Source: Zanthoxylum bungeanum (taxonomy: Eukaryota > Streptophyta > Magnoliopsida > Sapindales > Rutaceae). From it: a stretch of 64,000 nucleotides of DNA. The notes below the pieces were generated by a model. The model did not search any database, had not been told where the DNA came from, and saw nothing but the letters and a program-made list of their open reading frames with translations. Shown here in pieces: positions 1-12,649 of the stretch. A program made the translations under genes and the position numbers. Numbering within the stretch: position 1 is the stretch's first letter; every line of letters starts with the position of its first letter. The DNA is taken from assembly GCA_019454045.1 (NCBI GenBank), contig SKCR01048561.1, forward strand, positions 1 through 64,000. The letters are read 5' to 3'.

Positions 1-779
1 TTTAAATTTTCTAACTAAATGTTACAGAAACCTTATGTACTAAACATGACTTTTTTTTTTTTTTAATCGCAATCCGGACTTAGATATCCCATCACAAATT
101 TTTATAAGATGCTCAAGTAAATTTCTGATAGTAAGCATAAGCATATGAAATATCTTATAAATGAGAACTGAGATCATGCATAAATCTAAGCTTTAAAAGC
201 TTCATGGCTTATCACAAGCTAGTGCAACTGCTGAGCTATAAAATTACGGGTGTTATGTAAAGTGGCTGAGTCATAATTTTCATTCAGTGGTGGTAAAATA
301 TGATTTCCATAAAAATAATAGAAATTCTTCATTTTAATGAGGGAAAAATAAAAAGAATTTTATTAGCAAACATTTTAACAAAATTTCGAGTGAGTGAGGG
401 TGATGTCCCACTATCCTATAACTATAAATGGCTCCGCCACTGACTGTGTAACAACCATGATACCACAATACATGTCAAATGCAGGAATTTCTAATCAAAT
501 GTTGAGGTTAGTAAACCGGCAAAAGACGACTTGCTATATATCCTACCAAATCAAATCAAACCAAACAAAAAGAAAATTCATTATATGGGTCGACTACACA
601 AATCATTTGATGTTATTATGTTCTCTTTATGATTTATGTACACGTCAACTTAGATTTTCCCGAACTCACAAACAATTCTTCATAAAAAAATGGCTTGCTA
701 TGTTAATCAAAACTAATCTTGTAGAGATATACAGGACTCACTTTAGACTGCAAACAAACCAGTAATCTGCAATTCTGCA
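1..779. other. No gene recognised; flank 3' of the ALB3-like pseudogene
   Basis: AT-rich sequence without a recognisable family. It lies just downstream of the minus-strand ALB3-like stop codon and may include its 3' UTR. A 123-codon forward reading frame (394-765) has no domain, membrane pattern or compositional sign of coding. Confidence 0.5.
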
Positions 780-881
780 TTAATTCTTTCGCTTCACACC
801 ACGCTTCCGCTTTGAATGCTTGCTTTTCCTTGGTCGAGAAGGATCTGAAACCCGTTTGCTTCCATTGGAGGCAAAAGCCTC
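780..881 (-). pseudogene. ALB3: ALB3-like last exon, 3' part (5' part at 10187-10204)
   Basis: Reading from an acceptor TGACAG at 10210-10205, the exon is open across the LARD insertion once one GCCTC copy is removed, and ends with TAA at 782-780. It encodes a lysine/arginine-rich tail (SRPRKSKHSKRKRG). In ALB3 the basic C-terminal stroma-facing motif is known to contact cpSRP43. The LARD (882-10181) lies six codons into the exon. Confidence 0.8.
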
Positions 882-3416
882 TGTTGGGGTTGGTGCTCCG
901 AGTGCCAATCCGGATCGTATTTATGTCCGATTCATAAATACGGACAATTTAATTTTCCATAATATTACCAAATTTACTGGTAACACCCTTGTCTTTTATA
1001 CACTTATTCGATCTAATCTCGATTAGATTGAAACTGAATCTGATTTAGTGATACATGTATATTAGACAAAGACCCTAGGATTTACAATATAGTGCGCAGT
1101 TACAACGTAGTTTGTAATTGCATTGGGAAGCGCACTATTTGTTGTATATCCTTAAATAAAGTTCCTGGTCAAGATTTACTAACACGGGTCGGTTAGTAAA
1201 ATCCGCTGAGACCAGTACATGTCGTATATCGTGACTTGGTCCGATGGTTTATCCCAGTGAACCATGAGTCTCGGGAGACTCGTATAGACATGTAGGTGTT
1301 TATTTGATAAGACACTGAACGACTCACTGAAGGTTTCCTAATAGATGGTACACCAACGTCAATAGGAACCTTCTCGAGTTGAGCGAGCATAGTAGTCCTT
1401 CGACTTGAGATACCACAGTGGGATATATGAGTTATCCTCCACACTTTGATGGCAGTCACGTCAACGATCTATTCATGATCAGACCTCCGCCTGTTCGTTG
1501 GGTGTGGACTTATGCTCATGATATCCAGTGCGTATCAAGATAGGATCCGTCAGTCCTGTGTACAGGGTATAGGCATCCTCACGTGTTTACGATCTAGTAA
1601 ATCCATGGCCGTGGTATAACATCGGAAACTAGTTCCGAGTGTTATTTAGTGATCGTAAATTAAAAGTCGACTGTATTATACCAAACGGATTTGACGTTCT
1701 GATCTATACCCCAGGTATAATACAGATAGACTGTGATGGAGGGATTATACGTATGCTATGATCTCGGCTTGCATAGTTTAGCGAGATTATTCGTGGTCGT
1801 CATAATCCATGAGTGGGTGGATTATGGACACGAAATTGGATTTCGTGACGGATAAACCTAAACTTAGAGAGTCCCACAATATGAAGTGTACTCGTTGAGC
1901 ACTTGGGCAACGTGATATGAATAATACAGATTATTCATTATACTTCACCGGATTAAATGAGTTAATTCGGATCGTTTAATCGGTTAAACGATAACACATG
2001 CAATTAGGGAATTTTGTCCTCTAATAATTATTGTGTATTTGTATTTGATACATAATACGATTAGATACACATTAATTATTCGTCAAATGAGATTTTGACA
2101 CATGCCATTAATATATGTATTTGTTATTTAATGTAAATAAAAATACATATATGTGAGTAAATTAATTGTTTAATTATTTAATAGTTAAATAATTAAATAA
2201 TTTAAATTAAAGCCTTATCCATTTATTATTAATTGAATTATACATGGTGAGCTTTAATTGGTTACACATGGCATGAATTTAATTAGCTTGTGTGTCCAAT
2301 TTGATTGGATTTTATAAAGCCTAATTAATGATTTAATTTGTTAAATATAGAAAAGACAAAATTATCCCTATTTCATTATGCATAAAGTCGGTTAACTTGT
2401 TGTTATAAATGGGAATAGTTTTCTTCTTCACATTCCATTCTCTCTCACTGACGAAATACTTCAAATATATGGGTTTCAATTGGTTGATCAAATCCATGGA
2501 AAACAAAGGAAAATTAACAAGGAAAAAGGCTTAGGAAAATTGAAGATTAAAGGTAATCCAAAATTTTCTTGAGCTTGAAAATTAGTTTCTAGTTTTCTTG
2601 AGTTATTGAATAGTTCTAGGGTTCCTTTTGTTTATGAAATTTGGGTTTTTTTTTTGGTTGTATTGATGGAGATGGAAGTATATGCATATGTGAAGTAATA
2701 AATTGGATGAAATTGATGAATTTTGTATCCAATTTTGTTCAAATTGTATTGGACAATAAGTTGCCATTCTAGAGTGTAAAATCCACTCATTTTATGCCTA
2801 GAATTGTTCTAGAGTTCTTCATATGTGGTGACTTTGATTGGTGTTTGGTTAATTAAATTAATCTTGAAAAATTTGGATTTAAGCATGAAAAATAGGTAAT
2901 TTCGGTTAGCTGATCTGATTTGATTAAACTGGAAATTATGGGATATTTGATGTCTTATAAATGTAATGGATGTAATTTGGGAGTCGGCACATTTTCCGGA
3001 AAGTGTTTCGGAGTTGAAATAAGCGAAAACGGCCAAAAACGGTGTTACCGGGGGTGGATTTTGAGCCAACCGGGTGACGGCTGTGAAAACAGTGATTCCG
3101 TCACTGTTCTGGCAGCCCGTGTAACTGCCCCGACACTATTGAACTGACCTGGGCACCTGGGCATTTTCCATAAGTGTCGGGTAGTCGGTTCGGTCAAAAA
3201 CGCGTTTTAGTGCGGAAAAACAGTTTTCGTAAAAGTTTCGCGAGTTTCAACTATATTTATATTAATATATGATATTAAATAAATTGGTTTAGGTAATATA
3301 TGAATAAATTATTCATATTAGATATTGAATAATTTATTCGGTATTTTGAAAAGTTTTAAAATACGATATCGCCCGGACCCGCGCTTCCGCTGCGCCCCGA
3401 CCCCCAAACCCCAACA
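882..3416 (+). repeat. 5' LTR of LARD
   Basis: 2535 bp, TG...CA ends with an 8-bp terminal inversion. A TATA-like TTATAAAT lies near 2403. The segment from about 1821 to 3416 is similar to the reverse complement of 62456-64000. An 88-codon antisense reading frame (1193-1459) is repeated in the other LTR and is probably fortuitous. Confidence 0.92.
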
Positions 3417-3420
3417 AAAA

Positions 3421-3432
3421 TGGTATCAGAGC
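3421..3432 (+). other. Primer binding site, initiator tRNA-Met type (LARD)
   Basis: TGGTATCAGAGC four bases after the 5' LTR matches the 3' end of plant initiator tRNA-Met, the usual primer of Copia and many Gypsy elements. Confidence 0.9.
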
Positions 3433-6400
3433 GGGTCTGATGCTTCATCCATTACATTATTCATGCTTGATATATGATATATAATCCAATTTTAATGTTC
3501 GCACATGCTAGGAATCTAGATATGTTTCTTTACTTTTCGGTTCTACCGCTAATGGAATATGTAACAAAATTTAATTGTTAAATTGTGTTATATTTTCTAA
3601 AGTAGAATTGAATGTTTAAAAATGATTTAGAAAAATTCTGATTTAGATTAAAATTCATTGATGTAATTATAACTAAATCCCCGCTTTAAATATGGTTGTT
3701 AAGTAACGTGTATTGGATACATGTTTCTTGGTCCGCCTTGTCAGTACGGATGAAAATGATTTCCTGATGCTATAGCTGTATCGTGCCAAAACTGTGCAGT
3801 TATGGTTGATGGTAGTTCATTTGCGCCGGTAGAACTTATATGATAAGAGACAAATTCAAGTGAAAGTGGAAATCCTGAACGTGCCAAAGCTGTCAGGACT
3901 ACATCGGTAGCTTGAGTTTGTCATTGGCAAGTGTAGCCTTGATACGCCTCCCTGTGAACGTGCCAAAGCTGTCACAGCGAGAAACGGTCAGGACCAAAAT
4001 CAGGAGTCACTGGTGAGTGATTGACAATGAGTTGTCTACCTAATGAATATACGTAGGCGAGAACGTGCCAAAGCTGTGAGTCGAAATATATTCATGGGAT
4101 CCTATTCTCACTATGGAATTCGATTTAATTATTGAATTCCCGTTGTCCGTTGGGGATTACGGTATTACGTAAAGTAGTGGGAGACACTGCTGAGTTTAAA
4201 ATCCATAACTCAGGCAGTGCGTAATTTTATGGAATTTACTGCTTTCGTTTTCTTTTATTCTATATTGTTTATAGATTTATACTTCTAATCCACTGCATTT
4301 ATATTTCTTGAATATATTTTCTGACTTTACTTATGGTTGCGTAGTTCTAGAATAGGTTCTAGAAAGACAGTAGACTTAGATATTGTTAGATTAGTTGAAA
4401 CCATCGGGAACTGTTGTTCCGATTTTCTTGAAAATCAAGATGGTTTGTGACTTAGTTTCTAAGTCACGATAGGTAATCTAAATATATATCTAGTTTATGA
4501 TATAATTTCTAGTTAGAACTGTTTCTTATGCAGTAAGAATTGACATGAATCAGTTCATGTCTCGAGATTCTTGACTGGCATTAAGAAAAACCCTTAAGTA
4601 TTTGTTTATTTTATAATGACGTTTCTTGGCTTTAGCGACTTTTAGGAGTCATGTGTTTGACACGGTTTGCTAATCAATTATTTGCAATCGTTGTAAATAA
4701 TTGAATGCAAATTATAAAGCTTAGGAAATGAGATATGTATAGTTGTGTATAGAGAATATCGATTCTCGAAATACGACAACTGTAGGTATTGGATACCGGA
4801 TCTCCCGTCTAGTTATTTAAAAATATTTAATAACTGTTTTGATATTTGATATCGGAACTTGTGACTATTGGATAGTTACTTGTTCTGTATAAACAGTTGT
4901 TACATTTTTTAATATAACTAGTAGTGTCATTGATGAAAGATGAACATTAAGAAAAATATTCGGTAAAATAAATAACTTAGAACTGTGTGTTATGAGATTT
5001 TATCATAAAAACATTAGATGCTCGTTCTTTATGGTAAATGATGGTCTGATATGAGATCACACCACATATCCTTTTCCATTTAATGAATATTGTATTCAGG
5101 AAGTGATTAAATCTCATTTAACAAATGATTGTCATTGAACCACCGATTTATTAGACTAATACATTGGATGTATGTAGTTTAATAAATTAGAAATTACCTT
5201 AAGATAGTTTTCTATGCTCCGTAACTTAGTTAATGATTTGTCATGACTTAGTTACGTGTTTCTAGTAGAGAACATGTTGAACGTTTTAACTGTTCAAAGA
5301 CTTTCATTATGTCTCTGATGAAACGTAAATAGAATATTTTAAATGGTTCTAATATATTCTATTTGAAGTGTTGAAAACTATAAAATTCATCGTGAGTCTT
5401 TGAATTGTTCAAAGATGTTTGATATGATCAATATGTGAATTTAAGGCAATTAGTTCTATAGTTATTTAATGAATATGATTTTTACTCAATATTAAACTTT
5501 CGCGATTCATTTTGATGGAATTGGTCAGTGGAAGTAATCGAATCTTATATGATTTGATTCGTTGATATTGAGAGTTACCGAATTAATTTTCAATACTCTT
5601 GGGGTTATGCTCCAGTAACACTAATTCATCTCTTTAATTAAGGTTCCATTTATTTCTACAGTTACATATATAATATGTATAGTAGAAAATTCGAATCTTA
5701 AAAAGTTTGAGATTTGAAACTTTCGATTGTATAATGGTTATATAATTGAATGTACTTGTGCCTCAGAGGTATGAGTGAAAGGTTTATCATTTATTCTATT
5801 TAATAGAATATTGTATTTTATTTGATAGAATATCTTTTCTATGATCCAGAGTAATGAAATTGTTTTGTCACTTGATGGTTGACATTGGATGTTGACGATT
5901 GTAGAAAAGATTTGACTTTGTGAAGTCAAATGAGAGAGTGATAAACTGTAATGGAACTACATAATTAATAAGATGAAAATACCCTTAGACATCTTCCGTA
6001 TAAGTTTAATAGGATGTCAGATTCATATACAAAGTATTTGATACTTAATGATTCTGTTGTTTTCTTATTGAAGAAAATTATCCTATAACTTATAGTGGGA
6101 GCGATATCTGATATCGATTTTGGAAATTACATTGAACCATAGATCTAAGATTGTTGATATCTTACTACGATCAAGTTTTGAACTTGATTAGGCTTTCAGT
6201 ATGAATAGTTCATAACATGTGCAAATTGTTTGCGCAGCAAAAGCGAAGTAAGCTTGATAAAGTTTGACCTTTATAGTATGACAGTGAGTAGGTTATACTC
6301 AGTATTCTATTGTAGAGTCTGAGAAAGCTTGTCTCTTGTCACACTAATTGAACAATTAAGGATCTGTTGGTTAATGTTGATATTAAACCATGATTTTGGC

Positions 6401-7640
6401 TAAAGAATGCAAAGTGGCATTCTTGAGTGATTTCTTCGAATGAAAAATCCGTTGTGATTTCTTGGTTTGAAGATTTCATTCTAGAATGGCCCTGGAGTTT
6501 GTATTCTGCTAAGATCACAGTTTGATATACTAGCTTATAAAGCTTATTGTAGACTCAGATAAGCTTTCCGGAAAATTATGTTCTCTAGTTTTGATATCAG
6601 TCAGATTTTCTGGTTTTATCAAAATATAGAGAATATGTATTTGTCAGTAGGGTCAGTGGGAGCATACAAATTTCTTTCTAATACTATATATCCTTAAGTC
6701 TTCTTTTCTCCGTGATAACAGTGGGAGTAGTCTCTGTTATATATGATATATGATATAAAGTTTTATATAAGATATAAAATTAAGAGACATGTGAGATACT
6801 CTCATTAATCGCATATTAGATATGATCTAATAAAGAACACAGTAAGACTATCTGTATGACAGTTAGTACAACTGTTTGACAGTTAACGTGTCTTTTATGT
6901 ATATAGTATTCATCTTTCGTAAATGATGATTCCTTTATCGAAAGAAAGATTGATTAGAATATTTAGTCAATCTTATGCATCATTGAATGATAGCGTAATG
7001 AATGCTATATTATATGCGATTAAAGATATCAATTTAATCGTAATTGTTACGAGTTATTTTGATATGTTATAGACCATATGATGAGTCTTGGAACAAGTTC
7101 TTTGTTATCTATGAGATTACTAGAACGAGTTTTCTTGTTCATGGAGAATTTAGTCAGCAACCATAAGGTCAGATTAGTTTTGATTCTAATTATGACATTA
7201 GATGGTCTATGTCATGTAAAGTCAGAAAAGATGCAGTGGGAGTGTCACCGTTGGTTCTACTGAATTAGTGGAATCAGTTGCAACTTATGAAGTATTGACT
7301 TATGAAGTTGCAAAGTGACCTCAATGATTAGAAGTGTTGATATTAGTTTTGTGCTTGCGGTTGTCTGCAAAGTATTTGGATTTGATCTCTAAATACATAG
7401 ACAACTCAGTAGCTATAGCACAATACTGATATAACATCTGAGTCATATTGATGTGGAATTTGGATTCTACAAAAATATGAATGATGCTGGCTAGGAAAAC
7501 GGTTGGGTTTGTTTGACAGACTCGATTTGTTAAAGCAGGCTTACTTGTTATTGCCTACCTCTTGAGTGCTGGTGAGCTCTTGAGGACCATGAGTATACGA
7601 TACACATTTAGATGAGTATAGGATACCATGGATTGGCATA

Positions 7641-7657
7641 GAGCAAGTGGGAGAAAT
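7641..7657 (+). other. Polypurine tract of LARD
   Basis: Purine-rich GAGCAAGTGGGAGAAAT directly abuts the TG of the 3' LTR, as expected for plus-strand priming. Confidence 0.85.
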
Positions 7658-10181
7658 TGTTGGGGTTGGTGCTCCGAGTGCCAATCCGGATCGTATTTAT
7701 GTCCGATTCATAAATACGGACAATTCAATTTTCCATAATATTACCAATTTACTGGTAGCACCCTTGTCTTTTATACACTTATTCGATCTAATCTCGATTA
7801 GATTGAAACTGAATCTGATTTAGTGATACATGTATATTAGACAAAGACCCTAGGATTTACAATATAGTGCGCAGTTACAACGTAGTTTGTAATTGACATT
7901 GGGAAGCGCACTATTAGTTGTATATCCTTAAATAAAGTTCCTGGTCAAGATTTACTAACACGGGTCGGTTAGTAAAATCCGCTGAGACCAGTACATGTCG
8001 TATATCGTGACTTGGTCCGATGGTTTATCCCAGTGAACCATGAGTCTCGGGAGACTCGTATAGACATGTAGGTGTTTATTTGATAAGACACTGAACGACT
8101 CACTGAAGGTTTCCTAATAGATGGTACACCAACGTCAATAGGAACCTTCTCGAGTTGAGCGAGCATAGTGGTCCTTCGACTTGAGATACCACAGTGGGAT
8201 ATATGAGTTATCCTCCACACTTTGATGGCAGTCACGTCAACGATCTATTCATGATCAGACCTCCGCCTGTTCGTTGGGTGTGGACTGATGCTCATGATAT
8301 CCAGTGCGTATCAAGATAGGATCCGTCAGTCCTGTGTACAGGGTATAGGCATCCTCACGTGTTTACGATCTAGTAAATCCATGGCCGTGGTATAACATCG
8401 GAAACTAGTTCCGAGTGTTATTTAGAGATCGTAAATTAAAAGTCGACTGTATTATACCGAACGGATTTGACGTTCTGATCTATATCCCAGGTATAATACG
8501 GATAGCTGTGATGGAGGGATTATACGTATGCTATGACCTCGGCTTGCATAGTTTAGCGAGATTATTCGTGGTCGTCATAATCCATGAGTGGGTGGATTAT
8601 GGACACGAAATTGGATTTCGTGACGGATAAACCTAAACTTAGAGAGTCCCACAATATGAAGTGTACTCGTTGAGCACTTGGGCAACTCGATATGAATAAT
8701 ACAGATTATTCATATACTTCACCGGATTAAATGAGTTAATTCGGATCGTTTAATCGTTAAACGATAACACATGCAATTAGGGAATTTTGTCCTCTAATAA
8801 TTATTGTGTATTTGTATTTGATACATAATACGATTAGATACACATTAATTATTCGTCAAATGAGATTTTGACACATGCCATTAATATATGTATTTGTTAT
8901 TTAATGTAAATAAAAATACATATATGTGAGTAAATTAATTGTTTAATTATTTAATAGTTAAATAATTAAATAATTAAATTAAAGCCTTATCCATTTATTA
9001 TTAATTGAATTATACATGGTGAGCTTTATTGGTTACACATGGCATGAATTTAATTAGCTTTTGTGTGTCCAATTTGATTGGATTTTATAAAGCCTATTAA
9101 TGATTTAATTTGTTAAATTAGAAAAGACAAAATTATCCCTATTTCTTATGCATAAAGTCGGTTAACTTGTTGTTATAAATGGGAATAGTTTTTCTTCTTC
9201 ACATTCCATTCTCTCTCACTGCTGCCGAAAATACTTCAAATATATGGGTTTCAATTGGTTGATCAAATCCATGGAAAACAAAGGAAATTCAAGAAAAAGG
9301 CTTAGGAAAATTGAAGATTAAAGGTAATCCAAAATTTTCTTGAGCTTGAAATTAGTTTCTAGTTTTCTTGAGTTATTTGAATAGTTCTAGGGTTCCTTTT
9401 GTTTATGAAATTTGGGTTTTTTTTTTGGTTGTATTGGATGGAGATGGAAGTAGATGCATGTGTGAAGTAATAAATTGGATGAAATTGATGAATTTTGTAT
9501 CCAATTTTGTTCAAATTGTATTGGACAATAAGTTGCCATTCTAGAGTGTAAAATCCACTCATTTATGCCTAGAATTGTTCTAGAGTTCTTCATATGTGGT
9601 GACTTTGATTGGTGTTTGGTTAATTAATTTAATCTTGAAAAAATTTGGATTTAAGCATGAAAATAGGTAATTTCGGTTAGCTAATCTGATTTGATTAAAC
9701 TGGAAATTATGGGATATATTTGATGTCTTATAAATGTAATGGATGTAATTTGGGAGTCGGCACAATTTTCCGGAAAGTGTTTCGGAGTTGAAATAAGCGA
9801 AAACGGCCAAAAACGGTGTTACCGGGTGGATTTTGAGCCAACCGGGTGACGGCTGTGAAAACAGTGATTCCGTCACTGTTCTGGCAGCCCGTGTATTGCC
9901 CCGACACTATTGGAACTGACCTGGGCAGTTTCCATAAGTGTCGGGTAGTCGGTTCGGTCAAAAACGCGTTTTAGTGCGGAAAAACAGTTTTCGTAAAAGT
10001 TTCGCGAGTTTTCAACTATATTTATATTAATATATGATATTAAATAAATTGGTTTAGGTAATATATGAATAAATTATTAATATTAGATATTGAATAATTT
10101 ATTCGGTATTTTGAAAAGTTTTAAAATACGATATCGCCCGGACCCGCGCTTCCGCTGCGCCCCGACCCCCAAACCCCAACA
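7658..10181 (+). repeat. 3' LTR of LARD
   Basis: 2524 bp, near-identical by eye to 882-3416 apart from scattered substitutions and small indels; followed by target duplication GCCTC. Confidence 0.92.
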
Positions 10182-10207
10182 GCCTCCTCCATAAACCCCT
10201 CGCCCTG

Positions 10208-10551
10208 TCAGAAAACATTAAAGTAGTTCAAAGCTTCAGATTCTTGTACCAGAAAAAAAAAAAAAGGTCTACAAAAATTGATTATACACCACGACTTCAC
10301 ATGCCGAACTGTATGTCTTTCCTAATTGGCACGGCAAAAGTGTATCGCGCAAGGAAAGTTAAAGTGAAGTCATGCAGTAGCATTTATGCCACTGGGGTGG
10401 TGGGTTCCCTTTTCATGCTTGTGTTTACACTATACTGTCGAAATTACTTGCAAATTGTAATCCAATGGGGGTGAGAGAAGCATGTTTATCTAAATTAATA
10501 TGCATACTTAGTACCAATCACTGCACAAGAGAAACATTCAATATTGGCCAC
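10208..10551 (-). other. Residual ALB3-like intronic or decayed sequence
   Basis: Between the last exon and exon 7. The conserved final transmembrane segment and the variable C-terminal exons of ALB3 are not recognisable here, so they were probably deleted or have decayed beyond recognition. Confidence 0.4.
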
Positions 10552-10802
10552 CTAATACCACAAACAATTATCCTTCATCAACAGTGGGGATGGCAAAATC
10601 CCAGCCGGGCCTAGTGCTTTAAGGATGAATAATGGGATATTTTTACTATAGGCATTGATTGGACGAGTCGGATATGGGTATTGACATCCCAGTAAAATTG
10701 CTATGAGAAACCAACTAGTAAATTGATGATCTGATGGAACAGACAAGGAAAAGTAGCTAATCATGAGCCGAAGATACTTGAAAACAAGAACCGATCATCC
10801 GT
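10552..10802 (-). pseudogene. ALB3: ALB3-like exon 7 (decayed)
   Basis: After an acceptor TTTCTACAG (ending at 10803) the sequence contains, in one frame, KYLRLMISYFSLSVPS, corresponding to the ALB3 segment ending in GYFSLSVPSG. The rest (TSWFLIAIL) is a recognisable but degraded transmembrane segment. The frame closes at 10552-10554. The 3' boundary is uncertain. Confidence 0.6.
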
Positions 10803-10910
10803 CTGTAGAAACAAACCAGTTCTTCTATGTTCTGAATTTCAGGACATCAATTTATTTAAACAAGAAAGAAATGAAAGAAAATGGAAATGCAGAGAGATCA
10901 TTTTTCTTAC

Positions 10911-10967
10911 ATGGGGAGGCTCCATTGAAGCATACTGAGAAACAACAAGCAGGACAGGTAAACAAGG
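10911..10967 (-). pseudogene. ALB3: ALB3-like exon 6, 3' part
   Basis: Encodes LPVLLVVSQYASMEPPH and ends at donor GTAAG (10910-10906). It continues the part at 16104-16152 after removal of the Tat-like element and one CAAGG copy. Joining gives a T run one base short of the frame needed for AYLV-LPVLL, a frameshift (or a homopolymer error). Confidence 0.75.
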
Positions 10968-11907
10968 TGTTGACGGCTGATTTTCGTCTCAGGGGCAATA
11001 TTGGGATAGTGCCCCCGGGACAATCCTCATTCAACTGTGAATTTGTGAATTTGTTTGGTTATGAGGGACTAAATGCAAACTTGGCAAAAGACAAGATAAC
11101 CATGAAATCGACAAGAGGGTTTAACGTAGTTCGGCGAAGCAAGTCCAGCCTACGTCCACGGGCACAAAGTGGGGTGCTTCTTTTTATTACCCAAAACTAG
11201 CTCGGCCGACCTCTTTTGAAAGGTGGTCGTATCGTATGATACCGAGCTGTTTTCTTACGGTGTTTACAATTAGTGTTCTTATGAGATTTCTGGCAACCAA
11301 CTACCATCCAACCCCCTACAAATGAATCTATCCTCCCTTTATATACTAAAAAGAAAAATAATGTTCCCATCCTCTCATGACGTTTTCCACGTGATTTCCG
11401 GCTGACTGATGGACTCTCTGCCCCATGACTGTCATCGCCGAAAGCAAAGTCTACCCTCTGACATCCTGTCACATCATTCTGGTTATCTTCCGCCACACGC
11501 TATATACTGGATCCAGCCTGTAAAGTGCCTCCAAACAATGACATGTTTTGGAGGGAAAAAACCCAACAACTCTGATCTGCCGAGCTTCCAAACTGTCTCT
11601 CCCTCGTCCACAAATATCTGAACTCATCTTCCACGGTACTGAAGGTGAAACAACACTGAATTGAGCCACCAGACTCATGTTGTGGTCGGCCCGAACTGTG
11701 CTGAACTGCCTGACCTATCTTATGTGATCGGTCTCTGCTCTGATGTGGTCGGTCTTTGAATCTGTACCATATTGCGTGTTCTGGTTGGTCACCCTGGGAA
11801 ATTGTGTTCGGACTCTCTCTGGCTGAGGAATAACCCAAAATCTGAAATTACTTCTCTGCCCTTGCCAAACTGTTCAAAGCACTTGTCATCAAAAATCACC
11901 ATCAACA
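10968..11907 (-). repeat. 3' LTR of the Tat-like element
   Basis: 940 bp; on the minus strand it begins TGTTGATGG and ends CGTCAACA. Contains a TATA-like TATATAAAG (11345-11337, minus). Confidence 0.9.
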
Positions 11908-11926
11908 TCCGTTCCCTAGTTCTCGG
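11908..11926 (-). other. Polypurine tract of the Tat-like element
   Basis: On the minus strand CCGAGAACTAGGGAACGGA abuts the TG of the 3' LTR; purine-rich though not perfect. Confidence 0.65.
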
Positions 11927-12447
11927 TATCAAAGAGTTTGCGAGTTGATGCCGGGAACTATAAAAAAAATGGTGATGTGTTGATTGACTATACGGTGGTC
12001 AACTCCAGGAGCCACGAAGAAAGATGCTTCTGCTACCAATCAGGTATTCCCTGTCATCTTCATATGCTCGGTTACTGAGGAATCTGATGCTCATCCAAAT
12101 GATTCTCCGACTTGAAGCAAATTCCCCATTTGCCCTTCTAGTAGCTATCCCAATAGAAGCCGAAGTTCCTCCTGCCGTCCAGACTGAAACTGGTACCCCT
12201 TCCGTTGAGCCTATACCAGAGATCTTGCCTCCCAGACCAGATCAAAATAAACATGCTGCCCAATTCCCTCTTCTTATACTATCTCTTATTGCTTCATTTC
12301 CTGTCTTCCATACTTAGCATGATTCCAGATTCTAACTTGCTAACTCGTTCTTCCAAATCTGAATGTGAGAAGAGATCATGATCCCGACCAATTCGAACCC
12401 TGCCATGAGGGGAAAGCTTTGTCCGAGAGCCGAAATCTAATACATTT

Positions 12448-12640
12448 GGTGGGACGTAACCCGACCCCGAGATGAGAAGAACACTTGGCTTTTGGGGAAT
12501 GTTATATCTCTAGACCAATGAGATGGACTCGGTGGGATGTAGCCCGACCCCGAGCTGAGAAGAACATTTGGCTCTGAGGGAATGTTACATCCCCAGACCA
12601 ATGAGATGGACTCGGTGGGATTCACCCCAACCCCGAGTTG
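12448..12640. repeat. 83-bp tandem repeat (about 2.3 copies)
   Basis: GGTGGGA recurs at 12448, 12531 and 12614. Each unit contains CCGACCCCGAG and a segment ending AATGAGATGGACTC. It shares CCCCGAGCTG-like cores with the adjacent 44-bp array and may be its precursor or a fused form. Confidence 0.8.
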
Positions 12641-12649
12641 ATGAATAAA

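Larger units (their letters stand above)
3417..7657 (+). other. Non-coding interior of LARD with repeated leader motif
   Basis: No retroviral protein motif was found. The leader contains four copies of a motif near CGTGCCAAAGCTGT (about 3782, 3880, 3959, 4063). The octamer AGTGGGAG, the core of the PPT, occurs at 4176, 6094, 6655, 6720, 7235 and 7646. The rest is AT-rich sequence with many short frames only. Confidence 0.75.
882..10181 (+). mobile_element. LARD: non-coding long-LTR retrotransposon derived from a Copia family
   Basis: Two long direct repeats (882-3416 and 7658-10181) start TGTTGGGG and end CCCCAACA and are flanked by a perfect 5-bp duplication GCCTC (877-881 and 10182-10186). 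A PBS complementary to initiator tRNA-Met follows the left LTR and a purine tract precedes the right one, so the element is plus strand. The 4.24-kb interior has no gag or pol domain in any frame. Its leader (3726-4100) and LTR 3' half are colinear with those of the Copia element at 58849-64000, so it is a large retrotransposon derivative mobilised in trans, most likely by that family. The two LTRs are very similar by eye, which suggests recent insertion. Confidence 0.92.

Noticed and set aside
394..765. 123-codon forward frame
   Set aside because: No motif, AT-rich composition, lies in the 3' flank of a pseudogene.
3421..3432. tRNA gene hits at TGGTATCAGAGC sites (also 27202, 36144, 62441)
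   Set aside because: Only the 12-13 nt primer binding site is present beside an LTR; no cloverleaf.
1193..8235. Identical 88-codon minus-strand frame in both LARD LTRs
   Set aside because: Identity follows from near-identical LTRs; no domain and antisense to the element.
10908..10936. A 24-nt mini-exon between TTTCTCAG and GTAAG
   Set aside because: Upstream sequence continues ALB3 coding (LPVLLVVSQ), so the CAG is inside the exon, not an acceptor.
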